The position numbers and the translations under genes are program-made. This document shows, piece after piece, positions 1 through 12,925 of a stretch of DNA of 64,000 nt (position 1 is its first letter; every line of letters begins with the position of its first letter). Location: assembly GCA_018873245.2 (NCBI GenBank), contig JAEMBT020000006.1:1185804-1249803 (forward strand), in the 5' to 3' direction. The DNA is from Archegozetes longisetosus (taxonomy: Eukaryota; Arthropoda; Arachnida; Sarcoptiformes; Trhypochthoniidae). The notes beneath the pieces are model-generated. The model worked only from the letters and a program-made list of their open reading frames with translations, was not told where the DNA came from and made no database searches.

Positions 1-3000
1 GTAATTAAGAAGTTTTCTCTGTCAACATAAGCCTCTCATTAATACACCAAAGTTTAGGCAAAAAAATTTAATATTCAAAGAAATAAATTATGTTATGAAA
101 GAATGGATAGTAAAATAAGAGCATTTTATCAAATTGTGGTTCTCGTGTTAATTGAATGCTTTGAAGAATTTTGTTTTGTAAAAACAAACGCCGATTCTTT
201 CTCTAGATTTTTTGGTCACAAAGTTTAAGTTGAAGGTTTTGTAGTTTAAAAAGGAAGAAATAAACATGTTATAAAGATTAATGATCGTCACATCGAATTG
301 TGTAAAAGTACCCATTTTTGGGATACACATTAGAGATAATAGTGAAATATATAAGCATAGAGAAAAAGTTGTCGAACAAATATTTGAAAAGAATTCAATC
401 ATTTATCTCCTTGTCTTATTTTATACCAAATATATATTTAATGTTAAAATGTTTGTTATCATTTGAGATAAATGAGAAGTTTGCAGCCACGTTATTACGA
501 GATATGAAGAAGCAATTAATGAAAACATAGCTGCTACGGTATTATTTAGAAAAACGACAATATGTTCACTGAGTGCAAACTCCGTTAACTATCTCATACC
601 TAAAGGTTAAACAAATAATTAAATATAAATACTTTGAACACCTCTTTGACAAGTATTAATTCGTAATTTAATTTTTAACCAAAAATATAGTTTATAAAAC
701 CATGACAACGGTTACTCGAACTAAAGCATACAAAACTTGTAAATTAAAAGTTTTAAACAGTTAATTTTGTGAAAATTGATGTATTTGCTTAGATTTGTAC
801 AAATAGTGATTTCGTATTAAGCGCCTATATTTTGATAATCAAACTTTTATTCCCTTAATATGACAAAATTGAGCGAACACAATATCCCGACTGTTTCATT
901 AATTGCTTCTTATATAGGCTTTCGAACTATATCAGAGTTTGTTCACTGACATCGAATTTGATATGAAGTGTTAAAAGTCTCTTAAGTTCTGTGTCTGTCA
1001 TATAGTGAGATATTATTATCATTATAGGAAGAAATGATAGCAAACAGACAGATAGTTATGTACTGAAAAAAAATAAGAAGAGAAGAATATGTCAAACTCA
1101 GTATATGGTCAAGAATTATGTTTATAGAGGACATATGAGTTATGGCTTATTTATATATCTGGCCAATCAATTGCTATTCACAACAGAATGTGGAGTCACT
1201 CGAAAAAAGTTTCTGCAGTTCACGAATAATGTACTCAAGAGGTTTGGGTCACTAGATTTGTCTTTTCTTTGATGATACGAATATATTTGATTCTATGACC
1301 TTTCATATCTCGTGATTAACGTTAGATATCATTATACGTATACTCGTAAGTCAGCTTCGAGTCGAAATTGCAACATTAATAGGTATTTTTTCGTTGCACT
1401 TCAGGCAAGCATTGCATAAATAGTTCATAAATGTGCCAGTTTTAGGATGTTATGCACATCTTTTAATCACATATCCTGAACAAACTAAATCACATTAAAT
1501 TGTATGCTATTTTTCAATCAGTTAAAAGTAATAAGTTGTTTCCAAAAATATTTTGAAATGAAACTTTGGTAGGGGTAAACCGAATTCCGATTACAAACTG
1601 TATTATTTATAAGTTTAATTAATTTGAATCGAATGGAAATCACGTTTTCCTTATAACTGAATTGGAGTTTGCGTGGGTTTTCGAAAATCCATAGAGAATT
1701 TGATTTATGAAAGTTTAATTTATATGAAGAACCAGAAACAATTAGATGATGATTGGCGCAATATTCCTGATTGAACTCAGTTGACATCCTGTTAAGAGTC
1801 ATCAAATTTAAATCGATTTCTCACTCGGAAGCACTGAAGCGAAAAATTTGGTAACTTTCTGTGTTAGAAGAAAGAGCAATTGATTGACTTATAGATATTC
1901 GTTAAGCATGATTTTCCAAAATAAACTGCGATTTACCAAAGTTGGCTCAAAAATAAAGAGTGAGAAAAAAGAAAAGAAGAAAATGATACAATCATTTGAT
2001 GCTAGCAAAAATAGGGTAAATAGAAATAAATTCTAAAATAAATAGACAAAATCCTAATTCTAAGAGTGTTTTAGTTAACAATGTATGACATAATTGATTA
2101 CTTCATTTTACATCTCATTTGTCTTAATGTCTGTTTTAGCTGAAAGTGAGATGTAATACAATAAACTCTAGAGAGAAAAATTTGCAATGTTTTGGTGTTG
2201 TTCCGTAACGCCATTAAAGTAAAACGTGTTACTTAACTATTGATTCTCATGCTGTTTTCCCTCTTGAACATCACATTTCAGAGCACTCCATACGTCTACT
2301 CAATGAAAAAGTTCTGCTTTTAGTACTTATTTTGCTTAAAGCGTTAACATAAACAGTGAAACAGAAATGAATGAACAATTTGTAAGCTTTCCCATACTCT
2401 ACGACCACATTCTCTCTTGAATTCTGCTCCTAATTGCAACACAAATAACTAATTGCTATACAACACAATTGCATACTATTACGTGATCACAAATGCAGCT
2501 TCCTCAATTAATCTCAAAGGTTTCAATTTAACTAGATATACAATTATTCGCAGACAATGCAAAATAAATATAGCATATTCGATAAATATTGACTAGATCA
2601 ATATTTTTGTATTAATATGATGCTAGTTTCCAGAAATACTTCATATGAAATAGACAAATTTTCGTGATGTCTTCCAACAGATCAACAGTTTAGGATAGGA
2701 AGAAAAATAGCACTTCCAAGGTTTCTAAATTTGATTAGAAGCTTTTATCTATGATTAATTACACTTTATACTTGTTCGTAAGTTTCTCATTAAGTTCGAT
2801 ATTGTCAAAAATTCTACTCAAAAAAAATATTCGATTCGATTGTAGAGCAAGCATTTTTCTACCAGCAATATTTGTCTGTATGGTAGTCACACAAAATATG
2901 GTGCAATTCGGGTCTTTAATGAGTGTCGCATAAATTAATTTTTTACTTATTTAGCTATTAGTCATATCTCTACTCATTTCCTTTACACTTATGGTCCTAA

Positions 3001-5620
3001 TTTCTGATCTGTCACTCAAACCAAAACTTATTTGATGATTAAGAAAAAAAATGAGCTGTGATTCATGTGATGTTGACGTCACTTATACGAAAACTATAAC
3101 ATAAATTAGTAAATCAAATATAAGACTAAGCTAAATAAATAATACTCACGTTCTTTATCGCTCTCTTTCTTATCACGAATTACTATTTCATTTTTAGATT
3201 TTTCCCTTTTCCTGTTGTGAATCTCATCAAAGATAATGTTATTTGAGAACATTTATCATAAGTCTTACTCTCTTTTCTTCGGTTATTCAATCGAGAAAAA
3301 ATAATTTTATTAGCAGTCAAATATATGATAGACTGTGATTTTATCTGAATTTATTTAATTTCCTTGGTGCAAAAGTAATACTAAGCTATATTACAAGTGA
3401 AGAAAAGCCAAAATCTCATTGATTACAAGAATTGAGATAAACAATGAGAAGAAAATGCATATTTGCAAGTTAAAGCTACAATTAGAACTTATTGCAAAAC
3501 ATGTCAATCGCATGAAATTAATAAAGAATTCAACTTCTAACATTTATTCTGATATGATACTTGTAATACGAGAATACTTCGAGAATAGAATTGAAAATTG
3601 AAAATAGAAAGGGTGTGAAAATCAATTTTACAACAGTTGAGTCACTCAAAAATGCAAACGTGCCATAACTCTTATTATCAACTGAACTAACAGTTTGAGA
3701 TGGCCATCAAAAATTAGTTTTTATGCATTTAATCAATTATTTAATGAATGAAAAGCACGTTTTATCTAAAAATTACAAGCTCTTATTCAAGCTTTTGCGG
3801 ATTGATCTGAGGTAAGTGTTCACTATCTTTAAAGGCTTAATGACTAAGTATCACCTTTAAGTACTGAGTATCTGGTTTTAAGTTCAGATTATGTTCCTAA
3901 TGTTGAACCCTTTCTATTTTCTATGCTTTAGTATGTATTAGAAAAACATTTTTTGTATTAGGTAATAATATTTAATTCTTATGATGTGCGCCCGTAAAAG
4001 TACTTCACTGTAATACACACTCACTGAAATACAAAGTAATAAATAATTCATAATAAGCTATTAGGATATGATTTTCATTCATGTAGAGAGTAATATCGCT
4101 TAATGAGGGTTAATTCATTTATAATTACATTTTATGAAAGAAAAATATGAGGAATAGCAGGAAAATTCTGTTTTATGAGCTCTCTCAAAACCAGAGACAA
4201 GTGACCGACGTTAAGACCCACTATTTCTTAATAGCGAGAGAATCTCAACGGAAATAGTCTTAACATAAGATGATTGAGTGGAGCCGTCAATAGCTGAGGA
4301 TTAAGTTCGCTCCTAATTGTGAGAGTCTGAGATCTGCAACAAATAATGTTTTGTCTGTTAGCTCTGAATTACAGAAGAATAATTGAACCAAACTAGCGAC
4401 CAGTTCTGTAGTATCAGTTTTCTCTGTCTATTCATTAACTCGTATTCCATAATTTGTCAGATCTTTCTTTTATTCTGCTAAAAGAAGTCAATAGAATAGC
4501 TGAAGAATAAAACCGTTGTTGAAGATATTAATAAGACAAAAATGAATACAGTCATCTTTATGCATTTCGAAAGTTTATTAATTTGGAGACATGTCGTTTA
4601 TATTTTTTATCTCGTTTAGTTGTACTCCAAAGCATATGTCAAAGTATATGGGTCTCAATGCAAAATATTCCATAACATTATTATTCGATAATTTCTGTAT
4701 CACTTAATTTAATTAAAAGTTTTACCAGATAATCAAATCTCATTATGATATCTACTCATAAAGGAGGTAGACTTTGAAGGTAATTTTACAGAAAGTACTC
4801 TATATTTGGTAACGAGAAATTTAATACAGTATCAAAATAGGTGGGAAGGGATGCTTTCTGAGAAAATTATAGCGATTCTGTGCTAACGAAATAATGGAAT
4901 CAAGAGATGAAAATTTTCAATGGATTTTACATCAACTCAAATAACAGAAATGCATTTTCAGTGAAATGAAAAAATCATTACGACTGAAAAAGGCTTTGTT
5001 TGTCGACAGAAAAAGAAATATTTCAGATATTCTTCAATAGGGAAACAAAATAAAAAAATCCACAAAAAAGAAATGATAAAGTACTTGAAAAGTAAAACAA
5101 ATTTTAAATTGATTTAAGCTCAAAATGTTTTCTACTTTTCTGATTGATTCCCAATGTTTTGAAAGTTAGAGAAAACATTATTTAAGCTTTCATCTTTAGG
5201 TAATTTTCGTTTTAATGCTATGGACTTTAACCGAAAAATAGATAAATAAAAAACAAACTTATATCAAAATAAATAACAGTAACGATTGCAACAAATTTTT
5301 CTCTGGGAAAGCGATATAAGAAATAAAGGGGAAAATTGAATGTAAAAAATATTTTGAAACATTTATTTTCTACTCATATGAGACAAATTCAAGTGAAGCG
5401 AAAATATATCGATAAAAAGTAGGACAAAAAGATTTCAAATTTATTCGATAAAATATAAGTTATTTCCGTGTGTCAAATGGTTTGAATCATTAGAATTAGT
5501 TGAAGAATGAATGATATGATTTTTCTGGACTTAGGCCAATATCAGCTTATTTTTCAACTAATTTTTCCACATCACTAGAAGTCAATCAGTAGGATTTGAT
5601 TAAAATCATCAAATGCTTAT

Positions 5621-5622
<2 letters not shown>
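1..5622. other. AT-rich stretch with no recognisable gene
   Basis: I read this stretch on both strands and found only short reading frames without domain motifs, splice-consistent exon chains or codon bias. It is rich in A/T runs. No terminal repeats or RNA genes stood out. It may be intergenic, or a long intron of a gene whose exons lie outside the window. Confidence 0.5.

Positions 5623-5658
<36 letters not shown>
5623..5658. repeat. (CT)n microsatellite
   Basis: An uninterrupted run of about 18 CT dinucleotides in AT-rich surroundings. A second, similar run lies near 8.46 kb. Ordinary simple repeat; no associated gene is visible. Confidence 0.95.
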
Positions 5659-5662
<4 letters not shown>

Positions 5663-8458
5663 ATGGCTTTGACAGTATTTTGATTTATAATTCTCGCAAC
5701 ACTTTTGGTAGAATTAATCAAATCAGAAAATATTGCTTATGATGGCTATCGCTCAATTATACAGAACTTCATCATTCGTTTTTCTTTTTGATTATTATTA
5801 TTATTTTTATTAGCGATCGTGAGAATCGAGTAATCTTTTTCAGTACACACATCAGAAGTTATTGAATTTTATATCGAATTCTTACTTTTTGAGTATTAAA
5901 AATCTAATCTTAAAAAACCGTAATCACTTATTGTTGGGTGGATCGAATTGCTATATGAATTATTAAAAAAAAGTTGTAATTGGATCGCAAAGTATACGCG
6001 AAACATTATTTCTATCAAATTGCCGCTTAGATCCTAGCTTTCAGATTATAAACCCGACAAAAATAAAATCATTCTTAGCTATAACAAGATATTTTGAGAA
6101 TAGTTTCAAACGTTATATATCACGCGAGCTATTGCTTTTGTTCACAAAACCCGCAACAATTGCAATCAATTAAGGGTACCATTAATTAGTAAATAATTAT
6201 CTGATTTATCATTAGTTAAATACTTTAGGTTTTACCAAACAATAAGAGTTTGATTGTTTATCTAGTAGTACTAAAAGAATCTGAAACAATGCAGTCACTG
6301 ATAGAATTTTTCAATTAATAAGGTTTATATATTTGCGAAAACTATTTGAAATTCTTTTCAATCAAATACTAATAGTTGTGAACATACAATCAAATATTAA
6401 ATTATTTAGAAGATAACTTGATGAAAAACTAGTAATAATTTCTAATGTATGTTAATTCAAATTGAAGTAGTAGTAAATATGTTCAGTTGTGCTTGTGTTC
6501 ATTTTCTATATTTGATGTTTGATTTGATATTTAATTTGGAACGAGTGTCAAATATTTGACAGAAAAAGCTTTCCTTCTTTATGAAAGTCGAATTTGAAAT
6601 AAGATTTGTGCAAATCTAATTGAAAAAAGAAATAATTTTTATTCAATAGAAAGAAAGACTTGTTTGAGTTGCAAAACTCTATTCAAGTTTATTCGCATAA
6701 TATTTTAGCCAAACTACTCGTAACTATAAAATTGAGTCAAAATTAATTGAAAGAGATTATTGTTGTGTGAAAGATAAGCAGTCCTACTAAATTGTGTTAT
6801 TTTCTGTAATGAAAACAACTTTTTCTCAATATAATGAAAATATACTTTGTTTTAGACTTGAATAACATTCTAATTAAAGTGACACATAATTGATGGCTAT
6901 GTCTGAAAGATTAACTTCTCTATTGATTCGTAGTTTTTTGTCTTGTACTCAATCAATTTAAAGCTTGAAAAATACGCACTCTATTAACACTATAATTGAT
7001 AGCTTACAATAACACATCAATTATTGGATTATATTGACGTTTTTTTCTTAAATACGACTTATATCTAATTGTGATATGTTTTTAGTACTTTTAAATATAA
7101 AGAACAAAGTTTAATTTAATCCTGAAACTTATTTTTGGTCGATAGTTTTAAACGTTGATCTAATTTTAACTTTAATTTAACTAATTTTGGCTGTAAATCA
7201 CAGAGAATTCGAAGGTCACTTGCAGTGCATGTATACTGTGATTGCAACAAACGCTTTACTATCTATTTTTCAGTTTAATCTTTAGTAGTGTTCATTTGTA
7301 ACACAAATCCGTTTATGTTTGATGCATCATTTCAATATCATTCGATGCTTTTCTGTAGTGAATCAAAAGCAAGAAAAAAATAAATTGAAAAAAGATTGAA
7401 AACGTATATGAATAACAAAACGATGTAAAATAAAATTTGTGCTTCTGTGAAGAACATATTGATCTAATATCTGAAATGAAGCTAATGACCAAAGCTTGTG
7501 ATACTGCTTGACTGTCTTACTGTTGAGCATTAATGATAATTTTTTCATCTGAGTCTTCGTATCTCGTGTCTAGAAAAACTAGACGTCTTGATAACAATAC
7601 CAGAATTACAGTGTCATTAAGTAAGTTGTACTGTATTTCACATCATTATTCACTACAATATTGGTGTGAAAGTGATATGTATTTCATACAGAAATCTGTA
7701 ATCCTATTCAAAATCTATGTCTCATTCAATACTTTTGTAAAGTTACACAACACATGATTTATTTGTGTGGGAACCCTCCCAGTTTTTCTGTCTCTGAAAA
7801 AAATGTAAAATCGATAACTTGTTTCATTCAATTTGATTTCTTTTATGCTCTTTTTCCTATTCTATACTCTGTGCAAATTTTCTTTATCGACACAACAATT
7901 TGCTTTTAAGTTGTCCAGTTCTTCAACTAAACGTCTAATGAACACATAAATAACTCCATTTTTTAATATGTTTGAACAATGAGACAACTTCCTTTCATTA
8001 CGAATCAAATTCGCAAATTACAAGTTTTGAGACTTGTTTTCGAACTGATTTTGTCTATACTATTGCCAAAGACTGATTTTGCGCGTCATGTGCCATACTA
8101 TAAGCACACTCTGCTTAACTTTATTGCCATAAATAACTTTTCACAAGTTATGAGTTTTTAGGATCAAATATTTTCTTTAGTCAAACTTTTTACCATATTT
8201 GACATGAAGTTATTTTCCTCATTAACATTTTGATAAAATCTGTCGTTTTATCCCCAGTTATAAACATTAGTATTCGCAATGAATATTATATTTTCTTTAA
8301 TAATCGTCTAATTCTTGAGGAATAAATCATATAATAGCAGAATATTAGAGGAATATTTGAATAATAAAATGAAAAAATCTTGAGATAAGACATAAACGAC
8401 AGCTTAAGATATTATTCTATCGTAAGGTTTGTGACAAAGATCTCAATTTTCATGACTA

Positions 8459-8461
<3 letters not shown>
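5659..8461. other. AT-rich stretch with no recognisable gene
   Basis: Nothing coding is supported. Reading frames of 60-75 codons near 7.4-8.1 kb have no recognisable motif and look like chance frames in AT-rich DNA. Confidence 0.45.

Positions 8462-8492
<31 letters not shown>
8462..8492. repeat. (TC)n microsatellite
   Basis: About 15 TC dinucleotides in a row, the second such tract within 3 kb. No gene context. Confidence 0.95.
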
Positions 8493-8495
<3 letters not shown>

Positions 8496-10545
8496 GTAAG
8501 TGTCCTCTCATTCGATATTTGAATCAATTTGTCAAAAGTGAAAAATAATAACAGTATTTGAGATAGGAAAGAAAGGAAAAAGTAAAGTCACACAATTTTA
8601 AGAGTAGCTCTTGGAATCAGAGAGAAAAAAAGAGTTCAATTTTCCGATTGATTTTTTTGAGAGCTGTCTGTGTGACAGGAATATAAGTCCAAACAACAAA
8701 AGTTAAAATTTATAAATAAGATAAATAGTTTAGAGATGAGAGAATGAGATAAGCTTAAAGTTTTTCTTTTTATTTAACTCGACAAAAGTAAGACCAGGAA
8801 TGAGTTATGAAAATAAACTTTTTTCTTATCAAAAAATTTATTTGTTATAAGCTGTGATACATGGAAAGCCAGTTTTAATTAAGTTTTCATTTTGATTTTT
8901 CAGCTCTTTTGTGTTAGCGAACATTTAATAATTCAAATAAATGACTTCATGCAAATCAGTCGTTTATTTCAAGAAATACTAATCATTAAAAGATAAGAAG
9001 ACTGTAACTTTTAGAACAAATGTTTTCAAAAAATATCTACTCATTAATTGAGTTTGTCAAATCTTTACAAGAACGTCAATTATATGCAATAGTCATGTAA
9101 AAGTTTAAACTAACAGAAAATAAAACTAAATTTACCTTGCAAAAACCGTCACAATTTGACTCTTTGTTAGGGATATAGTTGAAACTGTATCTCATAGTAA
9201 AGATAAGAATGAAGTGCAAAATATCAAATAAAAAGCAAATGTAATGCAATAATCATTACTCTCTTTAAAAGCAAAGAACGAACTCTAAATGTTGAAGGAA
9301 AAAGAGATAAAACACAATATTGAGCATTAAATTCCAATTTTGAGAACGAGTTTTGTTGAAAAGTTTTAAAATCGAATTTTCAAGTTTTATCATTTATACG
9401 ACTTCTCCCATAAATTACAAAATAATCACAACAACTAGTCTTAAGTGGTTTTAAATTTATATACAAAAAACATGCCATCACTGGTAGAAAGCATATAATA
9501 TTCATATTAACTGTTTTGAGCATATTTCTTGAGTCAGGTATAGTTCACGTTTTCGAGAAATGAAGAAATAGGCTTCAAATTTGATTTGATAATCTAGTTT
9601 ATGTATAGAACAAACGTTGAAGTTTATCTTTCGTCCCAAACGTCATTAATTTTTTGTGTGAAATAACACTCGGAGACCGTACATCAATATCAAGACAAAT
9701 ACAAAGAAAAACGAAAAATAAGCACGTTTTATAACACTCTTGCTTTAAATTATACCTTAATTTAGGCGTAAAAGCATCGATTAATGCTGCTTTTGATATC
9801 AGTATCCAATTTATATGATTTGATAACATTTAGTTTATGTATTTATTTCGTCTTTGATTGTGAAATTCTCATAAGTTTTGCATGAAATGAACTTTTGTCT
9901 CTAAATTTTTAGCCTCATAAGGACTGAAGACAAATTTTTCCATTTATAAATTCCTTTTAAAATATACAGATGTGTGTAGTTATTTAATTTTTGTTTAGCT
10001 CCGACATCACGGGTATTGTTTTCTGAATTTTTAGTATATTGAATAACATATAATAAGCGTGCGCTGTCACGACAAAGCAAGACCGGAATCAAAGACTTCC
10101 ACTTACATTATGCCACTATTTTGAGTTCTTTGATAAGAGATTGAGATATTTAATGCACAAGCGATTTTGAACAATTCATTGAGAAACAAAATACGATTAA
10201 AAAATTCTTTGATATATCATTTTTAGCGAAATTTTTAGTGAAAAAGCTAGTTTTTCCATAAACTAGATAGAATATTTAAAATAAACATTCAAGTTCAAAA
10301 TCTCTGGAATAATCAAGCATAGACACAAAGTGCACCTTTTAAGCAAAGTGCAGATACAAGTAAGCAAATGCTTGTATTCTGCCACTTAGTCATGACAGTT
10401 GATGTAGTATTTGATTTCTATGTTTTAAAACATATCGAATTAGTTTAATTTACTAGAAAGTGAACTGAAAAATTCAGATGTATCGAAGATGTAGTCAACA
10501 ATTTGAAACATGACCAAACTTTGATCGAAAATCAGTTAGGTTAGG
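8493..10545. other. AT-rich stretch with no recognisable gene
   Basis: No exon chain, RNA gene or repeat element is supported here. Frames near 9.6-10.1 kb on the minus strand have no recognisable motif. Confidence 0.45.
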
Positions 10546-10862
10546 TTAATACTTACTCATCTAGTCCCTCATGAGAACGAACGAATATGTAAGAAAGCCT
10601 TGAAAAACTGAATAGGAATTGGAACTTTTTAGAGATTAAACGCTAACCACACGAAAAAATGCTTTTAAGACATTTATTTAATCTTGCTCAATTTTGAGCT
10701 TTTTCATGCGAAATATTATTTTATAAGGTTAGATAAATGTTTTAAAAGACACTTTTGTGTGGCTGACATTTAATCTCTAAAAATTTCAAACTCTGATCCA
10801 GTTTTCGAAATTTTCTTCCATATTCATTTGTTTTCATAAAAAACTAGATGACTAAATATTAA
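10546..10862. mobile_element. Fold-back / MITE-like inverted-repeat element
   Basis: Two arms of roughly 135 bp (about 10546-10683 and 10726-10862) are reverse complements with scattered mismatches, around a loop of about 45 bp. Shared landmarks are TCATCTAGT near the outer end, TTTTTAGAGATTAAA in the middle and ACATTTAT-TAA-CTT near the loop. There is no coding capacity. The structure fits a non-autonomous DNA transposon of fold-back type. I could not fix the target duplication, so the superfamily is unassigned. Confidence 0.75.
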
Positions 10863-12243
10863 ATATTAGTTTTCGGTCTAATCCTATATTTTAAGTTCTA
10901 TAAGATTTTAAGACTTTTCTATAAGACTTCTATAAGACTTTCAAAACTCAGGCAAGGAGTACAATTATTTCATAATAAAGGTCGCACATATTTTCGCTGA
11001 GTGTTAGTCTTTATTCCTATCATCATGCAAAAAGTACTGATTGACAAAAATCAGAGTTATAAAAGTATTAAAAAGTTGTATAAGAGAAATAATATATTTT
11101 AGCTTGAAGAGAACTCAATAATGACTAATAATTAAAGGAAGGTGGTGTTTTGTTTGGTTTTTTAACTGTTTACACTCAAATTTAAATCTTAAAACGCACT
11201 TTTTTTCTAGTGGCAATTTTATTATTTCATGACTATACATTTCGACTTCAATGCTTGGTATAGAACCTTAAATATACTTTTGAAAACTATTTATAACAAC
11301 TCTGAGCTCGTAGTCAATTTCTTGAAAAAAGTGTTGAGAGATTCAATTTTTCTTAAATTGTTTTCTCGGTTGTATTCACTGATGTTTTGAAATAAAACGG
11401 TCCTCATTCATTTAAAATATATTTGATTAATAACGCAAGATCAAACAAAATATCATAAGTATCGAGAAGTTTTACAGTCGACTAATTTTTTCCTAAACAC
11501 AATACCAGACAACTAAATTAAAAACATTATTAGTTCTTAAGTGAGCTTATTATTAAAATCTCTACTCTTGACTTCCATAAGGCTCGAAATGCTATTAATG
11601 TACGCAACAGTGCGCACATTATCTAAGATCTTGATTGCAATCTAAGATTAAGGCTAAGTGCGTCTCATCTGATGATCACTGTTTTCGAGATGAGTCGCTC
11701 TAACACTCAAGAAGTGGTCATCAAAATCACTTCTATTCCTAAGCTATTTATCTATACAACAGATACTTGAAAAGAATAAGTTTTATACAATATTAGACAA
11801 ACCATACATGATAACTATTGTAGCGAACATATTCTCATTAATACTTATAATGAGAAGTCTTTTATTGTTATCATTAGATTGAGTCTAAAAGTCTAGAATC
11901 ATATCTTCTGTGTTTGACAGATCTGTAAACAAGAACCAGTTATATAACGAAATTCTTTTCCAATAATTTACTGAATGCGATGCAGCTATGGTTCAATTAT
12001 TTCTTATTTTGTTCACTAAAGTTAATACTTTATGTTTTATTAATAGTAAATAATGGCATCTATTGACCCAACCTTTTAAGGCGTCACTTCCTTATTGACT
12101 CTTAATACCAGACAAAAATTTGATTGTCAAAACTGAGTGTCGTTAATCTTTTGTAACACTAACCACGTCATTTGGTATTTACAAATTTACAAATGATTTA
12201 CATTACTTAAATTTACATTAAATGATTTGTAAATGTAAGTAAA
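10863..12243. other. AT-rich stretch with no gene; minor palindromic sequence at its end
   Basis: No gene is supported. At 12177-12236 there is an imperfect palindrome built from ACAAATGATTTACATTA and related words. It abuts the perfect hairpin that follows. Confidence 0.4.
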
Positions 12244-12290
12244 TCTTTTAACTACATACCAAATTTATTATTTGGTATGTAGTTAAAAGA
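12244..12290. repeat. Perfect 20-bp hairpin
   Basis: The 20 bases at 12244-12263 are the exact reverse complement of 12271-12290, separated by a 7-bp AT loop. The core word is ACTACATACCAAA. It lies about 120 bp left of a hAT-like element and may be part of a small MITE together with the imperfect palindrome just before it. A transcribed copy would form a strong stem-loop. Confidence 0.85.
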
Positions 12291-12412
12291 ACAAAATTTA
12301 GAAACATTTTGATAAAAAAAGATCTCAACCAAAAATGATTAGGAAATCAAAGTAATTCTGAGTTTCATTTTTTTGAAAACTTTATTTTGGTATCACTTCG
12401 ATTACTATCACG

Positions 12413-12612
12413 TAGTGAGGAGCATTGGTCTGAAATCTTGAGCTTCAAGCTCAAGTTTCTGTAAGCGCAGTTCACAATTGCTGATCTTTGAGCTGCGCTT
12501 GAAGCCCAATAGCTTGTGCTTGAGCTGGGATTCTTCATCGTATCCTGAGTTTGAAACTCGAACTTCAAGTGCAGCACAGCTCAGCTCACAGCTAGCTTAA
12601 TACTCTTCACTA
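12413..12612. mobile_element. Short hAT-like element, left of the GH27 pseudogene
   Basis: About 200 bp rich in AGCT/GAGCTC words. It begins TAGTGAGGAGCATT and ends with the reverse complement of TAGTGAAGAGTATT, so it has terminal inverted repeats starting TAGTG. The base directly after it opens GTCTAAAA (12613-12620). That octamer recurs as GTTTAAAA directly before the related element at 15030. The pattern nTnnnnAn is the hAT-type 8-bp target duplication. It has no coding capacity, so it is a non-autonomous copy. Its own left flank (CTATCACG) does not match, so the locus has been rearranged since insertion. Confidence 0.65.
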
Positions 12613-12925
12613 GTCTAAAATATGTCAAATTTTCGTGTCACCGGGTTATATACTTTTGCATTTTTTACTAATAAAAACAATATTTTTATGTTGTTTTCTA
12701 TGGCATTTTACACTCAAGTGTTAGTTATGTGAAAATCACGACTGTTATACAGGCTTCAATTGATTATTATCAACAAACTAGATCTCATTTTTTCTGATTG
12801 TCTTATTTTTCATATTCAAAATTTTTGTAATCAAGGCTGTCTGTGAGATCACGCAATATAAAATGATTGATTTTTGATTAAGCAAAATAATCGCACGAAA
12901 CATATTTAAAAAAAAACTCGTTGAA

